Origin: Lachnospiraceae bacterium
Lineage (GTDB): Bacteria; Bacillota; Clostridia; Lachnospirales; Lachnospiraceae
Reading direction: 5' to 3'
NCBI GenBank assembly: GCA_028696165.1
Contig: JAQVHQ010000003.1
Coordinates: forward strand, 1 to 64,000
Length of the DNA stretch: 64,000 nucleotides
In this document: positions 44,899 through 53,661 of the stretch, piece after piece
Layout: every line of letters starts with the position of its first letter
Numbering within the stretch: the first letter of the stretch is position 1
The notes under the pieces: generated by a model
The model's input: only the letters and a program-made list of their open reading frames with translations
Database searches by the model: none
What the model was told of the DNA's origin: nothing
Position numbers and translations under genes: made by a program

Positions 44899-46177
44899 AT
44901 CCACTTTATTTAATGTTTTGGCAGGAGATAACATCTCTATTGTCAAAGATACACCGGGCGTAACCCGAGACCGAATTTACGCAGATGTAAATTGGCTGAA
45001 TATGAATTTTACTTTGATTGATACCGGAGGAATTGAACCGGATAGTCATGACATTATATTATCGCAGATGAGAGAACAGGCACAGATTGCCATAGATACA
45101 GCAGATGTAATTGTCTTCCTTGTGGATGTCAGACAGGGGCTGGTAGATTCGGATTCTAAAGTGGCTGATATGCTTAGAAGAAGCGGCAAGCCGGTTGTTC
45201 TGGTAGTAAATAAAGTCGATAATTTTGAAAAATATATGGTGGATGTATATGAGTTCTATAATCTTGGCATTGGGGAACCACATCCGATTTCTGCTTCTTC
45301 CAAACTGGGAATCGGTGATATGCTGGATGAAGTAACCAAATATTTTGAAGACATTGAATTGGATCAGGAAGAAGATGACATTCCAAGAATTGCAATTGTT
45401 GGAAAACCAAACGTTGGAAAATCTTCTATTATAAATCGCCTGTTAGGTGAGAATCGTGTCATCGTATCTGATATTGCTGGTACAACCAGAGATGCTATTG
45501 ATACAAGTATTATGTGGAAAGACCAGGAGTATATCTTTATTGATACTGCCGGACTGCGAAGAAAAAGTAAAATTAAAGAAGAACTTGAAAGATATAGTAT
45601 CATTCGTACAGTTGCAGCAGTAGACCGTGCAGATGTTGTCATGGTAGTTATCGATGCGGTTGAAGGGATTACAGACCAGGATACTAAAATTGCCGGAATA
45701 GCCCATGAACGTGGAAAAGGCATTATTGTCGTAGTGAATAAATGGGATGCTATTGAAAAAAATGATAAGACTATTTATAAATACACTACAAAAGTAAGAG
45801 AATTTCTTTCTTATATGCCATATGCAGAGCTTATGTTTATATCGGCAGAGACGGGTCAGCGTATGAACAAGATTTTTGATACGATTCAGATGGTAATTGA
45901 AAATCAGACACTTCGAGTTCAGACTGGTGTATTAAATGAAATTATGGCAGAAGCAGTTGCGCTGCAGCAGCCACCTTCTGATAAAGGAAAACGTTTAAAA
46001 TTATATTATATTACTCAGGTTAGTGTGAAGCCGCCGACATTTGTTATCTTCGTCAATGACAAGCAGCTGATGCATTTTTCTTATCAGAGGTATATTGAAA
46101 ATCGTATACGTGATTCATTTGGCTTTAAAGGAACCTCTTTGAAGTTCATTATTCGAGAGAGAAAAGATAAGGAGTAA
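44852..46177 (+). CDS. der: Ribosome assembly GTPase Der (EngA)
   Basis: A 441-residue protein with two GTPase domains in tandem: P-loops GRPNVGKST (~9) and GKPNVGKSS (~185), each with DTAG/DTGG and NKxD motifs (VNKVD, VNKWD). A KH-like domain ends it. Der assembles the 50S subunit. It starts inside the end of the PDZ protein gene, and its stop overlaps the plsY ATG. Confidence 0.97.
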   Translation: MSKPIVAIVGRPNVGKSTLFNVLAGDNISIVKDTPGVTRDRIYADVNWLNMNFTLIDTGGIEPDSHDIILSQMREQAQIAIDTADVIVFLVDVRQGLVDSDSKVADMLRRSGKPVVLVVNKVDNFEKYMVDVYEFYNLGIGEPHPISASSKLGIGDMLDEVTKYFEDIELDQEEDDIPRIAIVGKPNVGKSSIINRLLGENRVIVSDIAGTTRDAIDTSIMWKDQEYIFIDTAGLRRKSKIKEELERYSIIRTVAAVDRADVVMVVIDAVEGITDQDTKIAGIAHERGKGIIVVVNKWDAIEKNDKTIYKYTTKVREFLSYMPYAELMFISAETGQRMNKIFDTIQMVIENQTLRVQTGVLNEIMAEAVALQQPPSDKGKRLKLYYITQVSVKPPTFVIFVNDKQLMHFSYQRYIENRIRDSFGFKGTSLKFIIRERKDKE

Positions 46178-46851
46178 TGTGGCTTATGTTAATTCGATTC
46201 ATTTGTCTGATCATTGGATATGTGTTTGGCCTTTTTCAGACCTCTTATCTCTATGGAAGACTCCATGGGATTGACATCCGGGAATATGGAAGCGGCAATG
46301 CCGGAACTACCAATGCACTTCGGACACTGGGAAAGAAGGCGGGTGCCATAACCTTCTTGGGAGATTGTTTTAAATGTATATTTGCCGCTGTGTTTATATA
46401 CCTTATATTTCATAATTCTTATGGAGATATGATAAAACTGCTGCAGGTATATGGAGCATGTGGTGTTATACTGGGACATAATTTTCCTTTCTATCTCAAA
46501 TTTAAAGGTGGAAAGGGAATTGCTGCGACAGCGGGAATGATTTGTTCTATCAACTGGTTAATGACTGTTTTTGCGTTTTTTACTTTTGTGATAGCGTATG
46601 GGCTGACAAATTATGTATCAGTGGGTTCTTTGATGATTTACGTAGGATTCATGATTGAAGTAGTAATCTTTGGACAGATGGGTGTCTTTCATCTGAGTCA
46701 GGCCCACTTGAATGAGATGTATATCATCGCAGCTTTTCTTACGATTCTTGCGTTCTGGAAACATCGTCAGAATATCAAACGTCTGATGGAAGGAACGGAA
46801 AATAAAACATATCTGTTGAAAAAACAGGAGAAGGAGAAAAAGGATGAGTAA
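46177..46851 (+). CDS. plsY: Acyl-phosphate:glycerol-3-phosphate acyltransferase PlsY
   Basis: A 224-residue membrane enzyme adding the first acyl chain in phospholipid synthesis. Motifs are YGSGNAGTTNALRTLGKKAG, GHNFPFYLKFKGGKGIA and, in the last third, SLMIYVGF-type helices. Five to six membrane segments. The ATG overlaps the der stop (TAATG) after AAGGAG. The end overlaps gpsA, which makes its substrate. Confidence 0.95.
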   Translation: MWLMLIRFICLIIGYVFGLFQTSYLYGRLHGIDIREYGSGNAGTTNALRTLGKKAGAITFLGDCFKCIFAAVFIYLIFHNSYGDMIKLLQVYGACGVILGHNFPFYLKFKGGKGIAATAGMICSINWLMTVFAFFTFVIAYGLTNYVSVGSLMIYVGFMIEVVIFGQMGVFHLSQAHLNEMYIIAAFLTILAFWKHRQNIKRLMEGTENKTYLLKKQEKEKKDE

Positions 46852-47851
46852 AATAAGTGTAATAGGTGCCGGAAGCTGGGGTACAGCTCTTTCCTTGCTG
46901 TTATACAACAATGGAAATCAAGTATTACTGTATTCCGTAATCACAGATGAAGTAAAGATGCTTAATGAAAAAAGAGAGCATGAGTCAAAATTACCGGGAG
47001 TTCATCTTCCGGATGATATGGTAATCACAGATGATTTGCAGTTGGCATTATCTGATGCTGATCTTGTTGTGTTGGCAGTGCCGTCTCCGTTTACCAGAAG
47101 CACAGCACATAGTATGACTTCCTATGTAAAAGAAGGACAGTTAATCGTGAATGTTGCTAAAGGGGTGGAAGAGAAGACGCTTATGACTTTGAGCGAGATT
47201 ATTGAGCAGGAGATTCCGCAGGCCAATGTTGCTGTTTTATCAGGTCCAAGCCATGCTGAAGAAGTTGGGCGTGGATTGCCAACAACTTGTGTTGTGGGCG
47301 CAAAGGATAAAAAAACTGCGGAATATATTCAGAATATGTTCATGAGCCCGGTATTTCGCGTGTATACAAGCCCTGATATTCTGGGAATTGAACTTGGAGC
47401 AGCACTTAAGAATGTCATTGCTTTGGCTGCAGGTACTGCAGATGGTTTGGGCTATGGGGACAATTTAAAAGCAGCTCTTATCACCAGAGGAATTGCCGAA
47501 ATTTCCAGATTAGCAATCGCTATGGGTGCAAAACCTGAGACTCTATATGGACTTTCGGGCATTGGGGATTTAATTGTCACCTGTGAAAGTGTACACAGCC
47601 GTAATCGTAAAGCTGGATACCTTATCGGTAAAGGAGCAACCATGCAGGAAGCTATGGATGAAGTTAAAATGGTAGTAGAAGGCGTCTATTCTGCAAAAGC
47701 AGCCATGGGACTTGCCAAAAAATACCAGATAGAGCTGCCTATTATTTCAGAAGTCAATAAAGTGCTTTTTGAAAATAAGCCTGCATTTGATGCAGTAAAC
47801 GACTTAATGCTTCGTGATAAGAAAATTGAGAACAACAATTTAAACTGGTAA
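46844..47851 (+). CDS. gpsA: Glycerol-3-phosphate dehydrogenase [NAD(P)+]
   Basis: A 335-residue enzyme that reduces dihydroxyacetone phosphate to glycerol-3-phosphate, the backbone for PlsY. The Rossmann motif is IGAGSWGTALS, and AVLSGPSHAEEV, GAALKNVIALAAG and GLSGIGDLIVTC are family motifs. Last gene of the der operon. Confidence 0.96.
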   Translation: MSKISVIGAGSWGTALSLLLYNNGNQVLLYSVITDEVKMLNEKREHESKLPGVHLPDDMVITDDLQLALSDADLVVLAVPSPFTRSTAHSMTSYVKEGQLIVNVAKGVEEKTLMTLSEIIEQEIPQANVAVLSGPSHAEEVGRGLPTTCVVGAKDKKTAEYIQNMFMSPVFRVYTSPDILGIELGAALKNVIALAAGTADGLGYGDNLKAALITRGIAEISRLAIAMGAKPETLYGLSGIGDLIVTCESVHSRNRKAGYLIGKGATMQEAMDEVKMVVEGVYSAKAAMGLAKKYQIELPIISEVNKVLFENKPAFDAVNDLMLRDKKIENNNLNW

Positions 47852-47921
47852 TAAGTACAAACCTTGCTTGATGAGGTTAAATAAGATTACATCAATAAAA
47901 ATACAAAAATATATATGATGT

Positions 47922-47967
47922 AAAAAAGCACACAGGAAAACAGATACATTTTCCTGTGTGCTTTTTA
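47922..47967. terminator. Bidirectional terminator between gpsA and the aldo/keto reductase
   Basis: AAAAAAGCACACAGGAAA pairs with TTCCTGTGTGCTTTTT around a short loop; A- and T-runs serve both strands. Confidence 0.88.
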
Positions 47968-47979
47968 CTTCAAAATATT

Positions 47980-48798
47980 CTATAACATATCTTCGGGAAT
48001 ACTTGCGCTTCTAAAGTTTTCATTCATGCCATTTAATAATTCTATTTCACTCTCAGTTAATTCAAAATCGAATATCTGACCATTGCCAATAATTCGGTCC
48101 ACTTTCGTAGATTTAGGAATAACAGAAACACCTTTCTGAACAGACCAGCGAAGCCCAATCTGTGCCGGTGTCTTTCCATATTTGTTGGCCAGCATCATAA
48201 TAGGTTCTCTTGTCAGATAAGCACCCCGTGCGAGAGGCGCATAGGCCTGTACCACTATATTGTGCTCCTGACAATAAGCCAACAGTTCATCCTGTACAAA
48301 AAGAGGATGATATTCTATCTGATTAACAACAGGTACGATGTCAGAGATTCGTGAAAGATCTTCTAAATTCTGTATGCTAAAATTGCTTACTCCAATAGAT
48401 TTTGCTCTTCCGGAAGCATAAAGCTTTTCCAGCTCTTTCCATGTATTTAAGTAACATCCGGGAACTGGCCAGTGAACCAGATATAAGTCTACATAATCCA
48501 GATTTAGACGTTCCAGACTGCGGTTAAAGGCGCCTTCTATATCACCCATACGCTGAGCAGTGTTCCATACCTTTGTTGTGATGAATAATTCACTGCGGGA
48601 GACACTACATTTGCGAATACCCCGACCGACACCATCCTCGTTCTTGTATACAGAGGCGGTATCGATTAAACGGTAACCACAGTCAACTGCAGTCTTGATG
48701 GCACTTTCTACCTCTCCATCTGCTGATTTGTATACACCAAGCCCAAGCAAGGGCATTTTTTGTTGATTATTTAACGTAATCCATTGATTTTCTGCCAT
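47980..48798 (-). CDS. Aldo/keto reductase
   Basis: A 272-residue NADPH-dependent aldo/keto reductase of the diketo-gulonate/glyoxal group. The catalytic Asp/Tyr lie in LIDTASVYKNE, the Lys in FITTKVWN, and the His in YLVHWPVPG; VSNFSIQNL and VIPKST follow. It likely reduces small carbonyls; the substrate is unknown. Single gene facing the terminator; a dyad at 48879 lies upstream. Confidence 0.9.
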   Translation of the reverse strand: MAENQWITLNNQQKMPLLGLGVYKSADGEVESAIKTAVDCGYRLIDTASVYKNEDGVGRGIRKCSVSRSELFITTKVWNTAQRMGDIEGAFNRSLERLNLDYVDLYLVHWPVPGCYLNTWKELEKLYASGRAKSIGVSNFSIQNLEDLSRISDIVPVVNQIEYHPLFVQDELLAYCQEHNIVVQAYAPLARGAYLTREPIMMLANKYGKTPAQIGLRWSVQKGVSVIPKSTKVDRIIGNGQIFDFELTESEIELLNGMNENFRSASIPEDML

Positions 48799-49097
48799 AT
48801 ATGACTCAATCCTTCCATAATATACATTTCTAAAATCTTATAGTAAGTAAATATGCCTGCTGAGATCAGAATGATAACCTAGTCAAGCTTACCTAGTATA
48901 CCATAAAAATATGAAATAACTAGAAAAAGAGTGTTACAAAAATACTACGATACGCTTTACTTTAGTAAAGTGTTAAAATTCTAACGAAATAAGAGCCAGT
49001 CACTTTCCAAATACCGGTTTTTCGTCAATATGAAATAGGAATCATCTAAAACAATCAATATTTTATTGAAATTTTCCATATTTTTTACACAAATCTA
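48799..49097. promoter_or_regulatory. Intergenic region with two dyads between the aldo/keto reductase and the acs cluster
   Basis: No gene is seen. CTAGtcAAGCTTacCTAG (48879-48896) is an 18-bp near-palindrome, about 80 bp before the reductase start, and may be its operator. CTTTACT-TT-AGTAAAG (48955-48970) is a second dyad in mid-region. The rest is AT-rich. Confidence 0.5.
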
Positions 49098-49126
49098 TTG
49101 CGTATAAATCGTCTGTCAGTTATAAT
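49098..49126 (+). promoter_or_regulatory. Sigma-A promoter of the nickel/CODH-ACS cluster
   Basis: TTGCGT (49098-49103), 17 bp and TATAAT (49121-49126), 72 bp before the His-rich protein gene. A second, weaker TTGACA lies at 49135. Confidence 0.65.
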
Positions 49127-49150
49127 AAAGTAAATTGACAAAATATTATC

Positions 49151-49176
49151 ACAATGTAATTTTTTATGTACATTGT
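49151..49176. promoter_or_regulatory. Perfect 8-bp dyad in the leader of the nickel/CODH-ACS cluster
   Basis: ACAATGTA (49151-49158) and TACATTGT (49169-49176) are separated by 10 bp and sit between promoter and ribosome site. It may be the operator of a metal- or redox-sensing regulator, or a leader hairpin. The regulator is not encoded nearby. Confidence 0.55.
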
Positions 49177-49197
49177 GTATGAAAGGAAGAAAATAGA

Positions 49198-49581
49198 ATG
49201 CATTTAATCAAAGATGAAAATGGCAACATGACAACGCATACCCATCATACCCATGAACATACTCATGATGGCAGTACTCACGTGCATGAACACGCTCATG
49301 GAGCGGATATGGAAAATCATGAACATACCCACAGCCATGATTGCAGCAACTGTCAGGGTGGCGATTGTAAGAATGAAACAGTGGCACTTTTATCCTACAT
49401 GTTGTCGCATAACGAACATCATGCGGCTGAGCTAGACCAGATGGCACAGAATCTGAAAAAATTAGGTATGGATGAAGCTGCAAAGCAGATAGAAGAGGGA
49501 GTTTCAGACTTTCAGAAGGGAAATATGCGCTTGAGTTTAGCACTTACCCTGGTAAAAGAACAGTTGAAGGAGGACAAATAA
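49198..49581 (+). CDS. His-rich nickel-binding protein (CooJ-like role)
   Basis: A 127-residue protein. The first 47 residues contain 15 His in HxH and HTH runs, and Cys49, Cys52 and Cys57 follow. Residues ~60-127 are helical (ETVALLSYMLSHNEHHAAELD then charged). There is no signal peptide. Position next to CooT and the CODH/ACS genes, which need nickel in two active sites, makes nickel storage or delivery likely. It recalls CooJ, but the His-rich part is N-terminal here and sequence homology is not claimed. Confidence 0.8.
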   Translation: MHLIKDENGNMTTHTHHTHEHTHDGSTHVHEHAHGADMENHEHTHSHDCSNCQGGDCKNETVALLSYMLSHNEHHAAELDQMAQNLKKLGMDEAAKQIEEGVSDFQKGNMRLSLALTLVKEQLKEDK

Positions 49582-49582
49582 T

Positions 49583-49765
49583 ATGTGTTTAGCAACTGTA
49601 TACAAGCAGGACGATACAACTGTTATCTGTAAAAACGTCAGCCGCATCGATGTAAATGGCGATGAGCTTACTATATACGACATCATTGGTGAAGAAACTG
49701 TTGTTAAAGGATCCATCATTTCAGTGGATTTGGCAAACAGTATTGTAAAATTAAATTGCGAATAG
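49583..49765 (+). CDS. cooT: CooT-family nickel-binding protein
   Basis: A 60-residue small beta-barrel protein starting MCLATVYK. CooT binds one Ni per dimer through Cys2 and helps nickel insertion into carbon monoxide dehydrogenase. Cys2 and the following beta pattern (VICKNVSRIDVNGDELTIYD) are kept. Its ATG is one base after the His-rich gene's stop, so the pair is translationally linked. Confidence 0.88.
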   Translation: MCLATVYKQDDTTVICKNVSRIDVNGDELTIYDIIGEETVVKGSIISVDLANSIVKLNCE

Positions 49766-49838
49766 AGTTATTTAGAATCTAAAGGTGTGAACCTTTGAGA
49801 TAAAGCAACATGCAAATAATAGAGTGGAGGATTTGAGC

Positions 49839-50756
49839 ATGAAATTAACAGAAATCATGAAACAAAGAACAGCATTTTCATTTGAGGTATTCCCACCAAA
49901 GACAGATGTAGGAATGGAAAAACTTCCAGATACACTGGCACATCTTTGCGAGTGGAAACCAGATTACATTTCCTGTACTTATGGTGCCGGCGGATCTAAC
50001 GTTGGTAAGAACATGGAAGTATGTAATTTAATCAAAGAAGCAGGAACAACTCCTGTAACACATTTTACCGTAATTGGTAATACACGTGAAGGAATCAAAG
50101 AACAGCTTCAGAACTATCTGGACAATGGTGTAGACCACATGCTTGCACTTCGCGGTGATTTACCTTTCGGATGGACAGGAACAGGCGGAGATTTCAAATA
50201 TGCAACTGATTTAGTGGCATTTGTCCGCAAAGAGTTTGGTGACAAAATCGAAATCGCAGTAGCAGGTTCTCCAGAAGGACATATCTCATGCCGCAGTCTG
50301 GAAGCTGATATTGCAGTATTAAAACAGAAACAGGATAATGGAGCAGATTACATCATGACTCAGCTTTGCTGGGATATGGATCAGTTTGCATACTGGTTAG
50401 ACGCTATTCGTCAGGCTGGTATCACCATGCCGGTTGATGTTGGAATTATGCCTATTCTTGATCAGGCAGCTACTATCAATATGGCACTGTCACGTAATGG
50501 CTGTGTAATGCCTCGTGAACTTTGTGAAATCATTTCTAAAAACTGGATTTTCCCAAATCCATTTGTGAAAGATCCATTTGATGCAGATGTTGAAGGAAAG
50601 AAAGCAGCTTTCAAAGAAGCTGGTATCGAATATACAATCAACCAGATCGATCAGTATCGTGCCCTTGGTGTCGAAGGTATCCATCTGTATGCATTGAATA
50701 AATATCAGGACGTATCTGAGATTATCGAAAGATCCGGAATGCGTACTATGGTATAG
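49839..50756 (+). CDS. metF: Methylenetetrahydrofolate reductase
   Basis: A 305-residue FAD-dependent reductase making methyl-tetrahydrofolate, the methyl donor for AcsE. It starts KLTEIMKQRTAFSFEVFPPK; the family Glu is in FSFEVFPP, and FTVIGNTREGI and MLALRGDLP follow. The start is the ATG at 49839 after GTGGAGG. No metV gene accompanies it here. In acetogens this step feeds the methyl branch into the carbonyl branch encoded next. Confidence 0.95.
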   Translation: MKLTEIMKQRTAFSFEVFPPKTDVGMEKLPDTLAHLCEWKPDYISCTYGAGGSNVGKNMEVCNLIKEAGTTPVTHFTVIGNTREGIKEQLQNYLDNGVDHMLALRGDLPFGWTGTGGDFKYATDLVAFVRKEFGDKIEIAVAGSPEGHISCRSLEADIAVLKQKQDNGADYIMTQLCWDMDQFAYWLDAIRQAGITMPVDVGIMPILDQAATINMALSRNGCVMPRELCEIISKNWIFPNPFVKDPFDADVEGKKAAFKEAGIEYTINQIDQYRALGVEGIHLYALNKYQDVSEIIERSGMRTMV

Positions 50757-50778
50757 GCTGACAGCTATATACCATAAA

Positions 50779-50803
50779 CAGACAGGATATCATGTCCTGT
50801 CTG
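50779..50803 (+). other. Intercistronic hairpin after metF
   Basis: CAGACAGGA (50779-50787) pairs with TCCTGTCTG (50795-50803). An A-run rather than a T-run follows, so it is likely an RNA-stability element. Confidence 0.6.
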
Positions 50804-50830
50804 AATTAAAAAAAGCAAGGAGATATTATT

Positions 50831-51601
50831 ATGGCACATGTGATTGCCGTTGCCGGTAAAGGCGGTGTTGGTAAGACTACATTATGTGGTCTGCTTATTC
50901 AATATTTAGGAGAATTAAAGAAAGGACCTGTATTAGCCGTAGACGCAGATGCTAATTCAAATCTGAATGAAGTACTTGGCGTAGAGGTTGAGACAACCTT
51001 AGGGGATATACGAGAAGATATTGCCAGAGCTGAAATGGATAAGAATTCCAAAATACCGTCAGGAATGACGAAAGCTGATTATGCAGAATTTAAATTTAAC
51101 TCTGCATTGGTGGAAGACGATGACTTCGATTTGTTGGTAATGGGAAGAACACAGGGTAAAGGCTGTTACTGTTATGTCAATGGTCTTCTTCAGGCTCAGC
51201 TTGCAAAATATCAGAATGCTTATCCATATATTGTAGTGGATAACGAAGCTGGTATGGAACATATCAGCAGAGGCGTTCTTCCGAGTATGCAGACAGCAGT
51301 TTTAGTCAGCGACTGTTCAAGAAGAGGCGTGCAGGCTGTAGGAAGAATTGCAAAGTTAATTGAAGAATGCGGCATGAAGCCACAGACTATGGGACTAATT
51401 GTTAACCGTGCTCCAGGTGGAGTATTAAATGAGGGTACAAAAGAAGAAATCGAAAAGCAGGGTCTGACTTTGCTTGGTGTTGTTCCTCAGGACGAGACAG
51501 TTTTTGAATATGACTGTGATGGTAAACCTACCGTTGAGCTGCCGGATGATTCACCTGTCAAAGCAGCATTACGAGAAATCGTAGACAATCTGCATTTATA
51601 A
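50831..51601 (+). CDS. cooC: CooC-type nickel insertion ATPase (first copy)
   Basis: A 256-residue MinD-like ATPase. The deviant P-loop is AGKGGVGKTT, and the nickel-binding Cys-x-Cys is GKGCYCYVN. NEAGMEHISRG is the switch region. CooC dimers load nickel into CODH. The gene directly precedes acsA, so CODH is the likely client. A second, different CooC lies at 53662. Confidence 0.93.
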   Translation: MAHVIAVAGKGGVGKTTLCGLLIQYLGELKKGPVLAVDADANSNLNEVLGVEVETTLGDIREDIARAEMDKNSKIPSGMTKADYAEFKFNSALVEDDDFDLLVMGRTQGKGCYCYVNGLLQAQLAKYQNAYPYIVVDNEAGMEHISRGVLPSMQTAVLVSDCSRRGVQAVGRIAKLIEECGMKPQTMGLIVNRAPGGVLNEGTKEEIEKQGLTLLGVVPQDETVFEYDCDGKPTVELPDDSPVKAALREIVDNLHL

Positions 51602-51610
51602 GATGCATCT

Positions 51611-51655
51611 GGGCAGCTAATCATGCCCTTAAGCAGCCCCTTAAATCTTAAGGGG
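51611..51655 (+). promoter_or_regulatory. Structured leader of acsA with alternative pairings
   Basis: GGGCA (51611-51615) can pair with TGCCC (51624-51628), and CCCCTTAA (51637-51644) with TTAAGGGG (51648-51655). The stretch 51626-51633 (CCCTTAAG) can instead pair with 51649-51654 and flanking bases, excluding both stems. This resembles an attenuator switch in the 146-bp gap before acsA. A further CCCAT...ATGGG lies at about 51679-51697. Confidence 0.55.
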
Positions 51656-51747
51656 TATATAATTTAAGAAAAATAACCCATGGGGGTGGATGGGATACCA
51701 AGCACCCGCGATTAAATTCAATCAGAAAATACACAAGGAGGTTTATA

Positions 51748-53640
51748 ATGAGTGAATTTAAACTGACAACAGTAGAAGAGTTCGAAGCCGCTACTGCACG
51801 TTTATTGGAGACAGGAGCAAAAGTTGGTGCTGACGCATGGCAGTTCCGTGTAAAAAATCAGACACCGCACTGTAAATTTGGTGAGCAGGGTATCTGCTGT
51901 AGAATCTGTTCAATGGGACCTTGCCGTATTACTCCAAAGGCTCCAAGAGGAATCTGTGGATGTGATGCACATGGTATCGCTGGCCGTAACTTCTTAAGAT
52001 TTACAGCTGGTGGTTCTGCAACACATTCTGATCATGGCCGTGAGATCTGCCATACTTTGCATACAGTAAGTCCTGATGGAAACTACAAAGTAAAAGATCC
52101 AGAGAAACTGATTCGTATCGCTCAGGAATGGGGCGTAGAAACAGAAGGAAAAGATATCTATGATTTAGCTCATGAGATGTCAGAATTAGCATTATTAGAA
52201 TATGGTAAACCATTTGGCATTCAGAGATGGTTGGCAAGAGCACCAAAGCATACACAGGAACTGTGGCATGCAGCTGGAATTGAGCCAAGAGCAATCGACC
52301 GTGAGGTTTCTACTGCTATGCATATGACTCATATGGGATGTTCTTCTAAACCGGAAGCATTAGTTCGCCAGGCACTTCGTTGCGGTCTGTCTGATGGATG
52401 GGGCGGATCTATGTGTGGTACAGAGTTCTCAGACGTTATGTTCGGTACTCCGAAGCCAATTGATACAGAAGCTAACTTGGGAGTTATGGTTGAAGAGAAT
52501 GTTAACATTATCGTTCATGGACATGACCCGTCATTATCAGAGATGATCTGTGAATATGCAGATGATCCTGAACTTATTGCTTATGCTAAAGAAATGGGAG
52601 CAAAAGGAATCACTGTATCTGGTGTTTGCTGTACTTCTAATGAAGTTGCAATGCGTCGTGGTGTTCCAATGGCTGGTAACTTCTTACAGCAGGAAAACGT
52701 TGTATTAACAGGTGCCTGTGAAGCAATCGTTGTTGACGTACAGTGTATCTTCCCTGCATTAGGCCCATTAAGCAAATGTTTCCATACCAAATTTATCACA
52801 ACTTCTGAAATCGCTCAGATGCCAGATTCAGACTTTATCAAATTCTCAGCAGAGACTGCAGGAGAGAATGCGAAAGCAATCGTTAAATTAGCATGTGAGA
52901 ACTTCAAAAACAGAAAACCTGAATTAGTACATATTCCACAGCTGAAACAGAAAGCAACTGTTGGATATTCTACAGAGGCTATCAAGAAACAGTTAGATAC
53001 TGTTACCAATTCTTTCGTAGACAAGACCGGTACTTTGATGCCATTAGTAGATTGTGTAAAATCTGGTGTCCTTCGTGGAGCTGTAGCTATGGTAGGATGT
53101 AACAACCCTAGAGTACGTGCAGACAGCGCACATATCGGATTGATGAAAAAATTAATTGAAAATGATGTTATCCTTGTATTATCAGGATGTTCAGCACAGG
53201 CTGCTGCAAGAGCTGGTCTGATGGACAAAGAAGCTAAGAACTTATGCGGAGCTGGTTTGAAACGTGTTTGTGAATTAGCAGATATCCCACCAGTACTTCA
53301 TATGGGATCTTGTGTAGATATCAGCCGTATGATGGTACTTGCTTCTGATTTAGCTATGGATTATGGCTGCAACATCTCAGAGCTTCCATTAGTTGGATGC
53401 GCTCCTGAGTGGATGTCAGAAAAAGCAGTATCAATCGGTAACTACGTAGTTGCTACTGGTATTGATACATACCTTGGTGTTGAACCTCAGATTTCCGGTT
53501 CTTCACAGATGGAAGATTTACTGTACGGTGGAGTAGAAGACTGGGTAGAAGCTTCTTACACTGTAGAAAAAGATATTGACAAATTAGGTGACTTAATGAT
53601 CGAGAGAATCGAAGAGAAGAGAACTGCATTAGGTATCTAA
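51748..53640 (+). CDS. acsA: Carbon monoxide dehydrogenase catalytic subunit (acetyl-CoA synthase complex)
   Basis: A 630-residue Ni-Fe-S CODH that reduces CO2 to CO for acetyl-CoA synthesis. The B and D cluster cysteines are in CKFGEQGICCRICSMGPCRI and GICGCDAHG. C-cluster ligands follow in HGHDPS, VCCTSNE and GCNNPRVRAD, with SGCSAQAAARAG and PLVGCAPEW near the end. The start follows AAGGAGG. Flanked by two cooC genes and followed by acsB. Confidence 0.97.
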   Translation: MSEFKLTTVEEFEAATARLLETGAKVGADAWQFRVKNQTPHCKFGEQGICCRICSMGPCRITPKAPRGICGCDAHGIAGRNFLRFTAGGSATHSDHGREICHTLHTVSPDGNYKVKDPEKLIRIAQEWGVETEGKDIYDLAHEMSELALLEYGKPFGIQRWLARAPKHTQELWHAAGIEPRAIDREVSTAMHMTHMGCSSKPEALVRQALRCGLSDGWGGSMCGTEFSDVMFGTPKPIDTEANLGVMVEENVNIIVHGHDPSLSEMICEYADDPELIAYAKEMGAKGITVSGVCCTSNEVAMRRGVPMAGNFLQQENVVLTGACEAIVVDVQCIFPALGPLSKCFHTKFITTSEIAQMPDSDFIKFSAETAGENAKAIVKLACENFKNRKPELVHIPQLKQKATVGYSTEAIKKQLDTVTNSFVDKTGTLMPLVDCVKSGVLRGAVAMVGCNNPRVRADSAHIGLMKKLIENDVILVLSGCSAQAAARAGLMDKEAKNLCGAGLKRVCELADIPPVLHMGSCVDISRMMVLASDLAMDYGCNISELPLVGCAPEWMSEKAVSIGNYVVATGIDTYLGVEPQISGSSQMEDLLYGGVEDWVEASYTVEKDIDKLGDLMIERIEEKRTALGI

Positions 53641-53661
53641 ACTGAAAGGAAATGAATAGAC

